Source of the DNA: Marasmius tenuissimus
Taxonomy: Eukaryota > Basidiomycota > Agaricomycetes > Agaricales > Marasmiaceae
Reading direction: 5' to 3'
NCBI GenBank assembly: GCA_029532415.1
Contig: JAQOTA010000046.1
Coordinates: 930,001 to 994,000 of the forward strand
DNA: 64,000 nt
Part shown: piece after piece, positions 23,354-36,100 of the stretch
Layout: the number at the start of each line of letters is the position of its first letter
How positions within the stretch are numbered: position 1 is the stretch's first letter
Notes under the pieces: generated by a model
Told to the model about the DNA's origin: nothing
What the model saw: only the letters and a program-made list of their open reading frames with translations
Database searches by the model: none
Made by a program: the position numbers and the translations under genes

Positions 23354-23366
23354 GGGGCCCATAACC
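23354..23366 (-). promoter_or_regulatory. Primer binding site of the copia element
   Basis: Directly inside the 5' LTR the minus strand reads GGTTATGGGCCCC. GGTTATGGGCCC is the complement of GGGCCCATAACC, the anticodon-loop region of eukaryotic initiator tRNA-Met. Drosophila copia is known to prime from a cleaved initiator tRNA-Met half rather than from the 3' CCA end. The sequence here fits that mode. Confidence 0.75.
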
Positions 23367-23624
23367 TGTTGAGGCAGAGGTCCTGCCCATGCAGTGGCAG
23401 CATGGGACAGACTAGCTCACCTGGAGATAGGCTTAGAGGCAGCAACAAGAGTAGTAAAAGTACTGGTATTGCATGTAGATACAGAGCTATTTATATACTA
23501 TACAGAGGTGGCTGTAGCTACTATAATGGGAGTGACTAGGAATAGCATAGATCATAGTGAAATGATTGAAGTATAGATGCAGCCCGATACAACAGTCCAT
23601 ATATCCGGGAGTCCAGATTTAACA
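23367..23624 (-). repeat. LTR of the copia element (5' LTR with respect to its genes)
   Basis: 258 bp, TGTTGA..TTAACA. It is collinear with 16139-16396 without any indel. The CTGTC target duplication follows at 23625-23629. Confidence 0.92.
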
Positions 23625-23947
23625 CTGTCTGCTGTATACTAGTAGAATGAGATTACTGAGGGACTGTGACGAAGACTTTTTTCTCCTCAGCGCCAATGTA
23701 GACGTCCATAATGTCATCCCGTTCTGAGGGATGCTCTCCCATCTAGTAGCCTCGAGTCCCGTCTTCTCCGTCTATGACGATTTTGGGTTGAGACCCCCTC
23801 CTTTTGTTGGTCCATACTACTATCGATAAACAGGGAACTAACTCTCAGCTTTGCTATTCGTTCGCTCTTCTCCTCGGGTTGGTAAGAGTCGTCTAGAGAC
23901 CAGGCTCGAATCCGTTCTAAATCAAGAAAAGAATAGGAATGCTCGAC

Positions 23948-26139
23948 TCAAGATGTCGACCGGGAATGGTCAAAGTCACCCGAGTACCTCCGCTTCTCGC
24001 TTTTGGAGTTGATGTGATTCCGATCCCGAATCATATCAATGTCAGACCTATAGTCAAAGTCAATTGAAGTGGGCCTTTTCTCAGTGTGGGGACTGCCTAC
24101 GAAACAAACTATGCTTAAAAGCCAAGAAGAAGATCTTTGTGCGACGCGTACCTTTCACCAACTTTGGATACCCATGATCTCGGGCATATTGCTGTCCATC
24201 CCAATAATATCCCTTCGGGCGAATATGATCTTCAACGTGTTTATACACCATTGATGACCAAGAGGAACCGATCCATGTCTTCACCTCCAACTGTGGAATG
24301 CAATATTTCGCCCAATGTCTCTCATCGATCACTTCATTTCCTTTAGGGTCTGAGGTCCAGTAGAATAGAGGGTTGGGAAGTGGGTAGCGTATGCAATGCG
24401 TAGCGTTGATATGAACGGTTGAAATGGATGGAACGAAGAGATAAGCATTTGCGGGAGAGAAATTGCCAGTGATGGAGAAACAGACTTCATCAATGAAGAC
24501 TACGAATGTGAATTTAGAAGGAGAGAAAGCAGAACGTCTGATAGATGCGCTTGCCTGTAGAGGGCGATAACAAGCGCTGCCGCACGTCAGGCCAATCGCG
24601 GCAAGATTGACAAAGGTAAGCAGTGCAGAGACGATTTCGATCCTCCAGTGAAAAGCGCAACGAGAAACGAAGGTCCAAATGTGTTCCGTAAGCTCTGCGG
24701 AATAGAAAATCGACACGTGCAGGGACTGGGGCACTGATCAGGATTCATGACAACTACATATATGTAGAGGCTTTCGTACCGTTTTTGGAGTAACTTGCTT
24801 CAATCTCGGGGCTGAAACTCTCGAAATGCCACTCGGGCCTTGGGCTCGAAGGAAAGTGAGCAAAAATCTCAGATTTGGCTTTCAAAGCGGCCCCAAAAGT
24901 AACAAGGTCGCTTGATGCGAAGTCAGACAAGTCTCTTACCGTCGTCTCTCCCAACGACGCGAAGAGACGTACCAAGTCGCCAAAGGTTCCTTCAAAACTG
25001 GCAATAACCTCCTGAGCAACGAGTTGCGGCCGAGTGTCTTCGGGGAGAGGAGTTGGCGTGTTTGGGTGATAGAGATTGATACACCTGCGTCGTTGTGACT
25101 CGAGGGAGGTGGCAGTGGGGTCGTACTGCCATGTCCGGTTTTTGAGATTGAGCATCCAATCTTCCCACCATGGCGAAACCTTTGTATTAGTATTAGGGGA
25201 GGTCGTCTTTCAATGCTCATTGTAACGATCTTACTGGAATCGAAAGAGTTTCGTCGGTTCGAAGCTCTTGTATTGCAAGCTCCTGTAAAGTCCTGTTCCG
25301 TAAAGCTTAGATAGTTGGATTTATATGTACATACCTTAGTATAGAGAAGATATCCTGCTACTACAGGATCACTGCGATGCCGATTGCTGACTTCCTTTCC
25401 GTTGGCGAGCTCTGGGACAATATCAACTATTAGCTTTGATCAACCACGCAGAAACGGTCTTACCCTCATGCAGTATGAAGGCTGGAATATTTGACTTAAT
25501 CAACCCTAGCATCTGAGCGAGATTTGAGGACCTATTCTCGATGGTAGAGTATCGATTCAGTCTCGGGTCACATAGCATACCTGTGGGCAGAGTAAGCCTC
25601 GTAGACCTTTTGCCATAGCTCAGGATGCTTGTCATTCTCCCGCGGAACTCAAAACATCTAGCAATGCTCACCAGACGTTGACTTTCCCTGTCATTCTTGT
25701 TCTTCAAGTCAAACGTAACCACCGTATACTCACGGTCGCCCGCCCAAAAGATTTTGGCCCTGTGAACTGTTCTAATGACGCTGGCCACCACTTTGATGCC
25801 CTTCCGGAATGGATTCTTGTCTCTCGGCAGTTTTGTGAATACGACCTCAATCTCCTCTGACCACACTTTCTTCCGTAAAACAACGTCGCCCTCAAAGATC
25901 TCCCTAAAACGATTTTGCCGCGGCTGAGTGAGGAACCCGTTCAGTTTTCCGCTTAGCGAAACCGCTCTTCAAATATGACATACCATGATTCTATTCTCTC
26001 TCTCGAAGCAACTGGGGCAAATTTCACATCCATGGCAACGACTTATGTAGTTGTTGTTTACGTCCCCCTCGACGTGTTGAAAGGTGATGCTTCTGCCTTG
26101 GATCTGAGTATTAGTCGCGCCCTGGAAAAAATGGGACAT
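23948..26139 (-). CDS. Gene E: multi-exon Agaricomycete protein, function unknown
   Basis: The exons run from MSHFFQGATNTQIQG at 26139; exon 1 ends at 25984 in phase 0 and exon 2 starts at 25923 with PRQNRFREIFEGDVV. They pass through EIEVVFTKLP, NLAQMLGLIKSNIPAFILHE-LANG, DETLSIP-VSPWWEDW, NLKNRTWQYDP and a FASSDLVTFGA segment. A final module follows, YWTSDPKGNEV..WIGSSWSS..GQQYARDHGYPKLVKG, and an acidic/basic tail stops at 23948. About eight exons; all the junctions checked (25984/25923, HE-LANG, IP-VSPW, KN-VPAR, KG-SPH) keep frame. Several middle junctions are approximate. The NTQIQG..GDVNNNY start is a pattern I associate with the N-termini of basidiomycete STAND/NACHT-like and related proteins, but no NTPase motif is present. 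Role unknown. Its C-terminal module recurs at 47375-47677. Confidence 0.72.
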
Positions 26140-26422
26140 CATCGTCGGGTCACAGTGGTGGAGGGGGGGAAATCCGCGATATGACCCTTTGACGTCAGGC
26201 CCCATATATATGAGTCTGCCAGTTTGTGTCATGTGGTATACACGAGACTTAAGTGGCGTTTGTAATCTGTGATTGATGCGATTGCTGTGTTCTGCGGTGA
26301 ACGCTACCTATTTTTACCACCTTTGGCGCCACGGCTCAATTATTGCCGTACCATCTGGCATCAACCTCAAGACGTTCTACTTGTTCATGTCGGCCTGATA
26401 CCATTGTCCAAATTGTATATAC

Positions 26423-28594
26423 TTAGAATCTCGGTTCGACTATAACCTTCAATGGGTCGTTATTTGTCAAGAAAGCATCCACTTTCTTCTCCGGCCACTC
26501 CCGCCACCCGAACCCCTCGGCAAACCTGAAATAAAACCTCTGGATCAACGTCGTCAGAACCATCATCATCTCGCTCATCGCAAGATTCTTCCCGACGCAG
26601 TTTGCAGGTCCGTAAGAGAACGGGATGAATGCGTCCATCTTCATAGTAGTCGGAGTGCCTTTGAATATAGCCCTTGAGTCTTTGGGGATCCAGCGTTCGG
26701 GGATGAAAGATTCTGGACTTGGTGAGAAATTGTCGGGATTGTAGTGAACACACATGGGAGGGACCTGGACTTGAGTTCCTTCAGAAATGAAGCTAGGGGG
26801 GGTTGTCAATTGATGTATAAAACGAATGATGGGGTATATCTTCGGTGCTTACTGTCCACATATGATCCTGCCTCCAGATCCCTGGGGAACAACTCGGGGA
26901 CCATTAGAAGGCACGGGTGGCAACACACGAAGAGATTCGTTCCTTTCGAACAAAAGGAGATAGGTGAGTTACCACTACATCATTACGAATGGGCTGGTAC
27001 CCACAAGCACGCTTTCAGAAACGTCAAGTTGGCATACCGGGAGGTATCGAGTAACGGATCGGTGCCAGGAGGGTATTCCTTGTCGACTTCACCGATGATT
27101 CGTTTGTACGTCTCAGGATGCGATAAGATGCACCAGAAGAAGTTGGTCATGGCAGTGGAGGTCGTATCGGAACCTGCGATGATAGCTGCTGTCGAGTCGG
27201 GACCGACGAGGTCTGGTCGGGGCTTTACCGTTTCGTGTCCCTCTTCATCGTTCTGAAGAGAGGTTCGTCAGATCGGCTCGACTAGATATGTTTAGCAGGA
27301 GAACATGCCAAATGATACCAAAGGTCTTTGGTTTCTGCTCCCCTCTCAACTCGTTGACGCCCCCAAGCGAGCGCAATACCACGGAGTTTGGAATTGGTCG
27401 ATGGGACGCGAGTGAGAAGGTCTGTCAACCATGGAACATGGCTCAAAATTTCGCCGAACCTGTAGAGAGTACGAAAATTAAAATCGTTAGCCAATTGGAA
27501 TGGAGGCGCAATTTACCAAGCGCTAGCATGGATAAGCTCAATCACACCACTGTCGTCTCTCCCGTGTTTTAACATTCCCGTTTTTGTTCCGAACCTATAC
27601 GAAGGCAAACGGAGTCGGGCCGAGTATTGTCACTGAGTAGGATAAGTACTCACGCCATCTCAGCCATGAAATCAAAGCTATGAGGCTTCATTGTTAGTCG
27701 TGAGCGTCAATATAAAATCGAGAACCCACGCAAAGAAGTTCATCCAATCCAACAAGTTTAGTTCCTGCCCAATTCGCGTGGACAGACCCTCCGTAAGCTC
27801 GTTCGCCCTGGCAATGATGATTTGCTGATACTCTTTGATTGACTCGGATGAGAAACCTCTACTCCAAACTCGGCGACGGCTGGTGTGTTCCTCCCCGGTC
27901 GCAACGATGAGAGGAGGTGGGATTCCGACTGGACTTCGAGCGAGGTATGCTATTGATGAATTGTTCAAGAAACTAGCGGACATTGGATGGATAGTTGACA
28001 TACCTGGTCCTTTCGGAAGACCTTCCGAGCCGAGGACTTCCTTAACCGAGGAGTGGTCGATCACAGAAATGTCATTTGGTCCTGAGAAAGAGAAATAAGC
28101 CGAGGATTTGAAGAGGTGGAACTAAACACGTACCAGACCGAACAATTGGACCATATCGATCGTGTAGTTCTTTCAATATGACGTGCTGTTTGCCCGTCCA
28201 ACAGATGTACATTCTCCAAAACTTGGTGATCTTGAAGATCATCGGACCAGGAACCTTCGCGAGAGGATGGAAGGGTGAGATGCGGTAAAGAACTATTGAA
28301 GTTGCCATAGACAAGAAGAAGGTGAGATATGCAAGCATGATACTTGACCTGGAGATAGCGACGGAGATAAAATGGCTGAGAGCGAAGAGCTGAATGACTG
28401 GCTCCAGAACTAGCAAACATGCCGTAGAGACGACGGTCGTTCGGGTTGGTTCATATTTCTTGAAGTAGACATGGTTGACCTATGGCAACGTAATGAGTGA
28501 GCTGCACTGTCTGGTAGTATGTCTGCAAGATACTCACAACACCTAGAATCACACCAGAGGTAATTATAGGGTTGGATACCAAAACAGAGGGCAT
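26423..28594 (-). CDS. Cytochrome P450 monooxygenase (gene D)
   Basis: Multi-exon. The start at 28594 (MPSVLVSNPIITSG) joins after a short intron to VNHVYFKKYEPT. Hydrophobic membrane segments follow, then the proline-rich hinge HPLAKVPGP. P450 signatures appear in order: I-helix AGSDTT (about 27160-27180), K-helix ESLR in NESLRVLPPVPSNGPR (about 26925), FIPERW, and the haem loop FSYGPANCVGKNLAM, whose Cys ligates iron (about 26590). It ends at 26423. All key residues are present, so it should be an active membrane-bound haem-thiolate monooxygenase needing NADPH-P450 reductase. The substrate cannot be told from sequence, and I do not assign a CYP family. No obvious biosynthetic partner adjoins it. 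A 5'-half pseudogene copy (D') lies at about 39960-41340. Confidence 0.85.
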
Positions 28595-29716
28595 GATCAG
28601 AAAATGGTTGATACGTCAACTCTCGAGAGATCCCTTTTTATCCTACCAACGGTGAAGAGAAAGGAAGCCTACTCCCGAGTCATGTTACTTGACCTCGGGA
28701 GTGAATTATCCGAGATATGAACTGGCTGACAGGGGGTGTACTGGTCAGTGACAAACATAGATGACAGTGAATTGACCCGAATCCACTCGGTTCCACATAT
28801 AACCTGGGTAAACCCCGAAGTGTGGCGTAACTGGAGGTTTGAAGGTCTGATCCTGAGGAATTGGCAAAGATGCTGGTAGGACGCTCAGCGGCTCAATACT
28901 CCCAAGATCTTGAAACCAGCCATAACTTAACCAAGCAAACTGCTCGTGAGGACCAACAGTAACCTCAAAACAGGAACTTCTTTGGGTGTGATGATTGCTT
29001 AATATCGCCTCCAGATGACGAATAATCGTGGGGAAAGAATTCAGAATCATGTTTGATCAACTTGTGATGAACACCAACGTCGGACATATGATGATGCTGA
29101 TGTATGTCGCCTGACTCAACACGATGGAGCAAGACCACAAGCTCGGGTTGGACCAGTTGATGGATATCTTGTAGCTAAGCACTACGCACAAATCTCGAAC
29201 ATGGTTCGCAATCGCTCACTGCGATTCGGATCCTTTTACTACCGAGATCCTTGACCCCAAACAGTGTTAGCTTTCCAAGTCGACGGCAGAACTAGAGTCA
29301 GAAAAATCTGTTCTCCATGAAACTAAGCCTAGCCTCCAGGGCCTTGCAAGTTGCTGGGAGTAACACGTGACCTGATTTCCCTAGCTGTTCCCCACTCTTC
29401 TCTCATTCGCCTTCATGAAGAGTCGAGGAATGGCGCCTGTGTGCCCCTAAGGATGTTCATGGCTATTTTAATTCATACGGTGCATTGTCCCACAGCTTTT
29501 CCAAGGCAATGTAATTTCATTTTCTGCTCGTTTTGTCGAACAATGAGTCTAACACGTGAGTCAGGACCTTCAGGGCCGCGTCCGAGTCACTCACTGCCAA
29601 GTCGTACCACGGTGTGAGCGCCTATTTGCTCCTTATCCATAACCACCATCAACTTTCTATACGCAAACGTAAAATCCGGTATTCATCAGTCGAAGCACAT
29701 CAGCTCAGTGTAAAAC
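28595..29716. other. Intergenic; weak small ORF and a recurrent sequence near 29.07 kb
   Basis: A minus-strand frame at 28745-29050 (101 codons) has no recognisable domain, and I do not call it. The stretch at about 29060-29090 (GATGAACACCAACGTCGGAC) belongs to a short repeat family also found near 41755 and 52300. The stretch 29300-29716 is the promoter side of the F-box gene, with no clear TATA. Confidence 0.45.
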
Positions 29717-31737
29717 ATGGACGAAGGGTTCAGGTCTGAAGCGCAAGTCGCGTCGGAAGGTCGAAACAAACGGAAACACTCTGAAGCCTCGGGGGACGGT
29801 ATGTCTTTCAGCAGTGCTCGTCTTTTGCCAAGCTGACTTGTTCTACAGATGCAATTCTTCCCAAGCGAAAGAAGAGGGAGTCTATGGAAGAGAATTACTT
29901 TCTGGCCGAAAGCGGTGAACTTGGGTCAACGGGACGAATTCCGAACGAAATCTTGTCGGAAATCTTTCTCTTGTGCCCTAGACCCAGCACTAGTTTCGCC
30001 GCTAGGGCTTGCCCGTGGACGTTGACACGCGTATGTAGGTAAGTTTACAAACCACATAGTATTTCTTTTCGGTGAATTGAGACCAATCATCTATCTTTCA
30101 GGCGTTGGCGCCAGGTTTCCACTGATCTACCCCAAATGTGGACGACAATCGTTCTCAGTGTCGCTGACATAACCAAGACTGCCCGGCGTTCGAACCATGC
30201 TTTCGAAATGCTCAAGCTCATTCTATCCCGAACTGCCGAAAAGGACCTACACGTGATCATCGGTGCTGCACAAGTCCCACCCAAACGTAGTCGAATCTCC
30301 TTTGACCTCTTGCGATCAACGTGTCACCGGTGGACTTCACTTGAACTCCTTGGGCGTGTACGGAAAGCCGATTGGATGGGGGACAAATATGGAGGAATCG
30401 CGATGTATCCGGAGAAAAGCCATCTCCAAGGCTTCGCATCGCTGGAGAGTGTCACAATCGACAGCATGGCAACCTATGAATATCGACGAAAACTCCTAAC
30501 AGCACTCGAACGGGCTCCAAAACTTTGCTCTATCAACATGCGAGGTCTCGCGGACACACAAAAACGAGGGGATCCTCCACCCGCTTTCAACTGGGGTCTC
30601 CTATCCCACTTCGAGATTGAATGCTTCCCAAGTGACTGGTATATCCGAGGGCTGTCAATGTGCTCGAACCTTCAATCGTTGTATATCGATGGGTTCACCG
30701 GTCGTGCTCTCAATTTCGACACTGTGGTGCAGTTGGATAAGCTTCGAAAGCTGAAGGTTTCCTTCGGCTCGAGGTCCCGGAACCAATGGAACGTTGCCCC
30801 CAATATGTGTCATATTCTCAGACTCCCCGGTCTCGAGGAGTTGGAGGTCGACAATACCGCCGGTGTTAACGCTGATTTCATCATGATCGTTGATCTAGTG
30901 GAAAGGTCTTTTCCAACGCAACTCAGATCGATCTCAATTGGCGAGGTGTATCTGAACGATCTGACGGTGTTGGGGCTGCTTCGCCTAACGCCCGAGGTTA
31001 CACACCTCACGTTGAGGGGTTATCTCTTCCCTCACCTCCTGGAGCATATCGTGTCGGAAGGGCTTCTCCTAAAGCTTAGTCATTTGACGATTGGTGTCTC
31101 GCCAGCGCGAGCGTACAACTTCATGTCGGCTACCAGTCGTGTTGTCGGCAAGCTGATGAAGTCAAAGGAGGGGACAGGTGTCTTGAAGTCTATCGATGTA
31201 GTGGATAAGGATATCACGACAAAGATCCAGGTGGGACTTGGAAGAGCTAGTCGCGTCCAAATACTGTATCGGTCGAAGGAAGCCCTGAGTAGACTTCAAG
31301 CCCAGGAGCCGCGGCACGAACGTGACTCTAAGGAGGCTCAGTGCACGATGGAGATAAAGATGTTCGCTGATTTATGGCGTGGTATATGCTATGTGTCGGG
31401 ATGTAGGGTCGATCTTCTCAATCAGGTAAGTTTGATTGGAATATACCTTCGCTCGCCTGTTCCTCACTGTCCAATTTGCTTAGAACATTGAGCTCTTCGA
31501 TTTCATGCTGACGGCCATGGAAAAGTACACTGGAGATTATAGTCCTTTCCTTCGGCGTGAACAGGTGGGCGATGATCTCTTTTCTGAGAATCATGCTAAT
31601 CTCCCTATGGCCTAAAGAATATTATTCACAGCTACATGCTGCAAGATCCGACTCCCGGTGACGTTGATGCGGGATGGGGTCAAATCCGGGTCAGATTTCT
31701 ACGAGTAGTAGAGAAGTGGAGAACTGTTGCCAAGTAA
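29717..31737 (+). CDS. F-box protein
   Basis: The start MDEGFRSEAQ is followed by a basic nuclear-type stretch (GRNKRKHSE, PKRKKRES). The first introns (GTATGTC..TACAG and GTAAGTT..TTCAG) restore GDDAILPKR and RVCRRWRQV. The F-box is at about residues 57-105 (IPNEILSEIFLLCP, then CRRWRQVSTDLPQMW). It is followed by about 350 residues of irregular leucine-rich repeats (LYIDGF, LRKLKVSFG, LEELEVDN, VTHLTLRGY). The last two introns join LLNQ-NIELFDFML and RREQ-NIIHSYMLQ, and the stop is TAA at 31735-31737. By family it recruits substrates to an SCF ubiquitin ligase. It is unrelated in detail to gene A, which has a more divergent box. Intact. Confidence 0.85.
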
Positions 31738-33169
31738 GATAAACTTCCATACTCCCGTGCTACATGGGCAGATTGTATGTCACTGGAAATGTGGGTCTCA
31801 TCCCGACACCGCGTCTAGCAATAAGATAGGTTCGTTGTCTTGTAGTCAAATTGGGCTAAATGAGTTATGTGACAACAGGGATATTTCTTGCAAAGTTGAT
31901 AAGCGTATCTAGTTTACACTAATCGTGCCCCGCTGATCTTCACTGCGTTATACACGCCACGATTATCCGGTTTCTGGACTCCAAAGCTGCTTGTACGAAA
32001 ATTCAAACACTTCTCGATCTGTGATACAATTTTGCGACCATCAGTGGATGGTGGGAGCAAAACGGATTTGTCTCTGTGATCGTAATGACACGGCTGGGCG
32101 TGAGCATCATTTCTGCACGGAAATATGCCAGAACAATATGACGCCTCACAGTTCATCATATATTTGGGCTGAAAATAGTCGGAACTGAACTCGACTCCGC
32201 ATATTTGGCATAAAAATACTCACCACAAAGGTAAGGCGTCATATTTCTGCTTCAATTTCCGCAACGATATAGATTTTTGCCCCAGCTGTGTGAGCGCCAA
32301 CATGTTCGACCTGTACAAAACGGCTGTGGACCGGCAGCCTCAAAGCGTTCGGACTGATTCTTATGCCATCATCACAACACCCATATCAAGCCCGAACGTT
32401 CGCTCAACCACGACTACGGATCTATTGAAGCCGATATGTCAATATATGACTATCCAGAAACCTCGTAATTCGCACTCGTAGACTTGGAAGTTGGGAGTAA
32501 CAGGATAACTCAGAGTATGTCAGAACGCCCGGGGATCGGAGAGACTTGTTCAAACTGACCTTTCTAAAATGGATTTGCGAAGTAGAGCTAGAACTGACGA
32601 GGAGAGGGGTATGCTCATCTAGTACGTGGCTAATACTCATGAATCCGTCGAATTGGCCTATCTCGTATCGTGATACGGCGTGTTGTAGAGAACAATAACA
32701 TAACTGCCACTCTCGCGACCTTCGAGTAATTGGTATGAAGTGGTACTTTGAAAATTGAGGGTAAACGAAGATACCCCGAGAGCTGAGAACGTTGTGAGCG
32801 GGCGTGATCCCAGTCTGACCGCCAACTGGAGTTTGAAGCTGGTCGTGAGGTACTCAGAGTAAAGCGAGAGCTCGAGGGTACCAAGTAGATGTCATAAAAC
32901 AAGCTGACGGTCCGGATCCGCCGGTAAAGGCAGCTGTGACCCGTGCTTGTTACACGTCGATTCTTCCCGACCACCATGTTCGACGACAACGTTTCCTCGT
33001 TATCCGTGATCTCGAGTTACTTCTACCTACGCTGTTCACCTTTCTCGAGCTTTTTTCTCTCCTTGGTGCTCAAAACATTCTCAGTTTCAGCTCGTTCCCC
33101 ACAAATGTCTCACGAGACCCGACAGTCAACTAGGCTGACCCACACTAAATTTGCCACCAGAAACTTATT
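31738..33169. other. Intergenic, no supported gene
   Basis: Several short frames exist on both strands, none with a domain, signal peptide or closing exon structure that I can support. The segment separates the F-box gene from pseudogene A'. Confidence 0.45.
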
Positions 33170-36100
33170 TCATTGATCATGTATCTGCATCATCATCCAC
33201 AGATCAGCTAGATATTCTCTCTCCCATGGATTCGAGCGTCTCATCCAAATATTTTGACTTCAAATACCTCACAAGGACCAGACGTTCAATCACTCTCCTC
33301 GCTTGCTCCGAACAGCGTGAGCTAGATGGTGTACAATTCCGCTTTTCCAACGGCACTGTTGTAATTTGGCACATCGAATCGGCCGGGAAGATGTGAGAAG
33401 TGCTACGTCTGGAGATGTCTTGATTAGATAGGTTTGATCCGCCGGTTCTACAAGCTATACTCGACTCTACACACCGATTGGAAGCTCGTCAAACAAGTTC
33501 GGATCCGCGAGTCAGCATTAATTAAGATCTAGGAGAGGAGAAGGGGAGGATGCGGGAGGGAAGAAGAGTGTTGAGACGGTTGAGTTGGACGTGTTATCAG
33601 AGTGATTTTATCACCATGTCCAGCTTTTCGATATCACATATCACGGAGAAGCTGGAGTACCTGGAGATTGACTTTTCTGCGATGGATGGATTTGGGAGAG
33701 CTGCGAGTGGGGGCTGGGCTACTGGTGACGTTGGGGGTGCGTTTGGGACGACGACGGTGACGAGCGAGACGTTCTTGGGTGGGATGGGGAGCGTTACCTC
33801 GACGACGATGACGACGGTTGAATCTGTCGATGACGAGGGTGATAGAAACAGGGATAAAGTTGGGATTGTCGTTGCTGGCGTTGTCTATCCCATTTTGAAG
33901 GGGTTGAAGGTACGTCTCCCAACACCTTGTTTATTATGTTTTTGACTAACGACATACATAGATAACCCTCCCAGAGAACGCATTTGCCCTCGTCTCCTCT
34001 TGGAACATGCCAGACTGTCGCTCTTACACCCGCTGCCTCACCCTCTTCTACCTCTTCCCCTTCCTCATCTCCAAGCCCGTCCCACCGCTTCTTTCAAACA
34101 CACGGCAAAACACTCGTCCAACTCAAACTCTCCGCTCCCATCACACCTACTCAATCTTCAAATCCACACCACAAAGACGATGACGAAGAGGAAGAACTTT
34201 CGTTGAGCAAACATTATCCCAACCTCAAGAGTTTCATATGTAACTGCGGAAGTCGAATGGGATTGAGAGAATCCCGATTGGGTGAGTCCGAGTTCTACTA
34301 CTCTAGGGGGGTACGTTTTCTGTAGCTAACACTCGCTTTGCTGCTGGGTCGCGCCACACCCGTTATTAACAAGCCACGAAAACCTAGAGTTTATCGGTAT
34401 ACGAGGGTTGGGAGAGGTCGTTCGGAGGGCTTGGGGTGATGTGAGTATAGTTTCCCTCTTCTCCCTCGTTTGTTTCTTTCTACGGCTATCTTGTTTTGCC
34501 CTTCCTCCCTCTACCTTGTCCTTTCGGGCTGTTCATCATTCCTTCCTCCCTCTTTCTCGGTTTCGCTTTCGTTCCTTCTCTTTCTCTTTCCTTTTTACAT
34601 CCGTTCCCGTGATCCTCCTCCGCCACTGCGTCATCCCATGTCGCGATGGAAACCCCCTTTCTTTCAATGTCAAATTATCGGACGTTCGGAGGTTTCACAC
34701 CGATTGCAAGGGCGTATCGCGGTGTTGGGCGGTGTTCATTTCTGGGCTTTGGGCGGTGTTTTCGCGTAGGAGGTTTAATGGGTTGGACGTTGTCACCGCA
34801 ACCTTCAGGGCGGTGGCACTGGATGAACGTTTTCGATCCCATGGTGGACCGTTGGGTTGGACTTTTCAAGTTCGGAGTGCTGGTTTCGTCAGATGGCAAA
34901 TGGGTGGGCTGAGGGAACGGTTTTGGATGCTCCGCCGTTCGTTTTTTTTGCTACCCTCCGAGACCTCGTCTTTCCGGTGCTTTAGAAGCTCAGAGTAGCG
35001 GATTGTTAGGTTGGACTTTTCCCCTGGACGCCTTTCGGTTTCGAGAGTGTTGGATGACTGCTTCGCTGGTCTCGTTTCCTCCTAGTCTTTGAGGGTTGGA
35101 GTTCTGAGAAGGGCTGGTAGGCTGGTGGCGGTTGTTTGGGCCAGACATTTATTCCTTCACCACAGTTGGCGGTGGTTTTTTGCTTCTCGATGGGTTGGAT
35201 GTTGTCGCCTTAGAGAATGTTGGGTGGAGAGTTTTACGGTATGGAACCCTGCAGTTCATGTCGCTGGTTCTCTCGTCGTGGTGCGGTTCAGACATGTGTC
35301 GCCTTGGTTGGATTGGTGCTGGTGTTGGTGGCGGCGGACTCGTCATCTTCTCTCCTTACCTCCTAGTTGGGTCAAGGGAATGGATGTTGTCGTGGTAGAC
35401 GTTCATCTTCTCGTTCCGTCTCCCTACACGGTTGGACGTCTCCGTTCGTGGTTGCTTCCCGTGTTCTCGTCAGATGGGGGAGAGAAGTCACGATCTGGAA
35501 TCCTGGGGATTCATCTGTGGGTTGGGTTGGTGTTGGTGTTGGTGGCGGATTCGTCCTTCTCCTCTCCCCTTCCGGTTGAAGGCCGTCTGCCCTTTTCGTC
35601 TCCCCACACACGTGGTTGTTTGAGGCGAGGCGGGGTGGTGGCTGGCGCCTGTCAGATTCTTGAATCATCATTTGTCTCTTTCCTGGTTTTCGTTGCATCT
35701 CTTCGGCTTTCGCTTGGTGGTTTTGTTTCTTTGTGTCGTGACCGTGGCCTGTTTTCGTTGCCAGCGCCCCTCACTGTTGGGTGGTCGAGGTGAAACTGTT
35801 GGATGGCCTCGGTGGCTGGACGGTGCATGAGGGGGTGCATGTCGAGTCCTCGGTCATTTCCTTCGTTCCATACCCTTCTGGCTTTGACGCCTCTTTTCTT
35901 CCACAACTATACTAACCTACCCCCTCTCCCTCTCCTTCTCGTTAGGCATCCCCACCACCAACATCTCCAACGTACCCAACATACCTATACAACCCCGACC
36001 CAAGCCCCTTCATGCTCCTCGAACAACTCACCTGTCTCCTCCGTAAACCTACCGGTGGAGGTGAATTCCCGAGTTTGAAGTTCATCCGAGACATGAGCGA

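Larger units (their letters stand above)
16139..23624 (-). mobile_element. Ty1/copia LTR retrotransposon, dead, with two nested insertions
   Basis: The element is 7486 bp long, bounded by 258-bp LTRs and a CTGTC target duplication. On the minus strand the order is gag, protease, integrase, reverse transcriptase, RNase H, which is the copia order (integrase before RT). Two foreign sequences interrupt it (19321-20260 and 22286-22754); without them it would be about 6.1 kb. The coding part carries several premature stops, at least one frameshift, and a changed RT active site. It is therefore not autonomous. Next to the 5' LTR the sequence GGTTATGGGCCC is complementary to the anticodon loop region of initiator tRNA-Met. 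Confidence 0.93.

Noticed and set aside
28745..29050. 101-codon minus-strand ORF
   Set aside because: No signal peptide, domain or intron-exon logic. A degenerate relative of the region at 52 kb has no matching frame.
26423..31737. A biosynthetic gene cluster around the P450
   Set aside because: Neighbours are gene E and an F-box gene. No terpene cyclase, PKS, NRPS, transporter or pathway regulator is seen.
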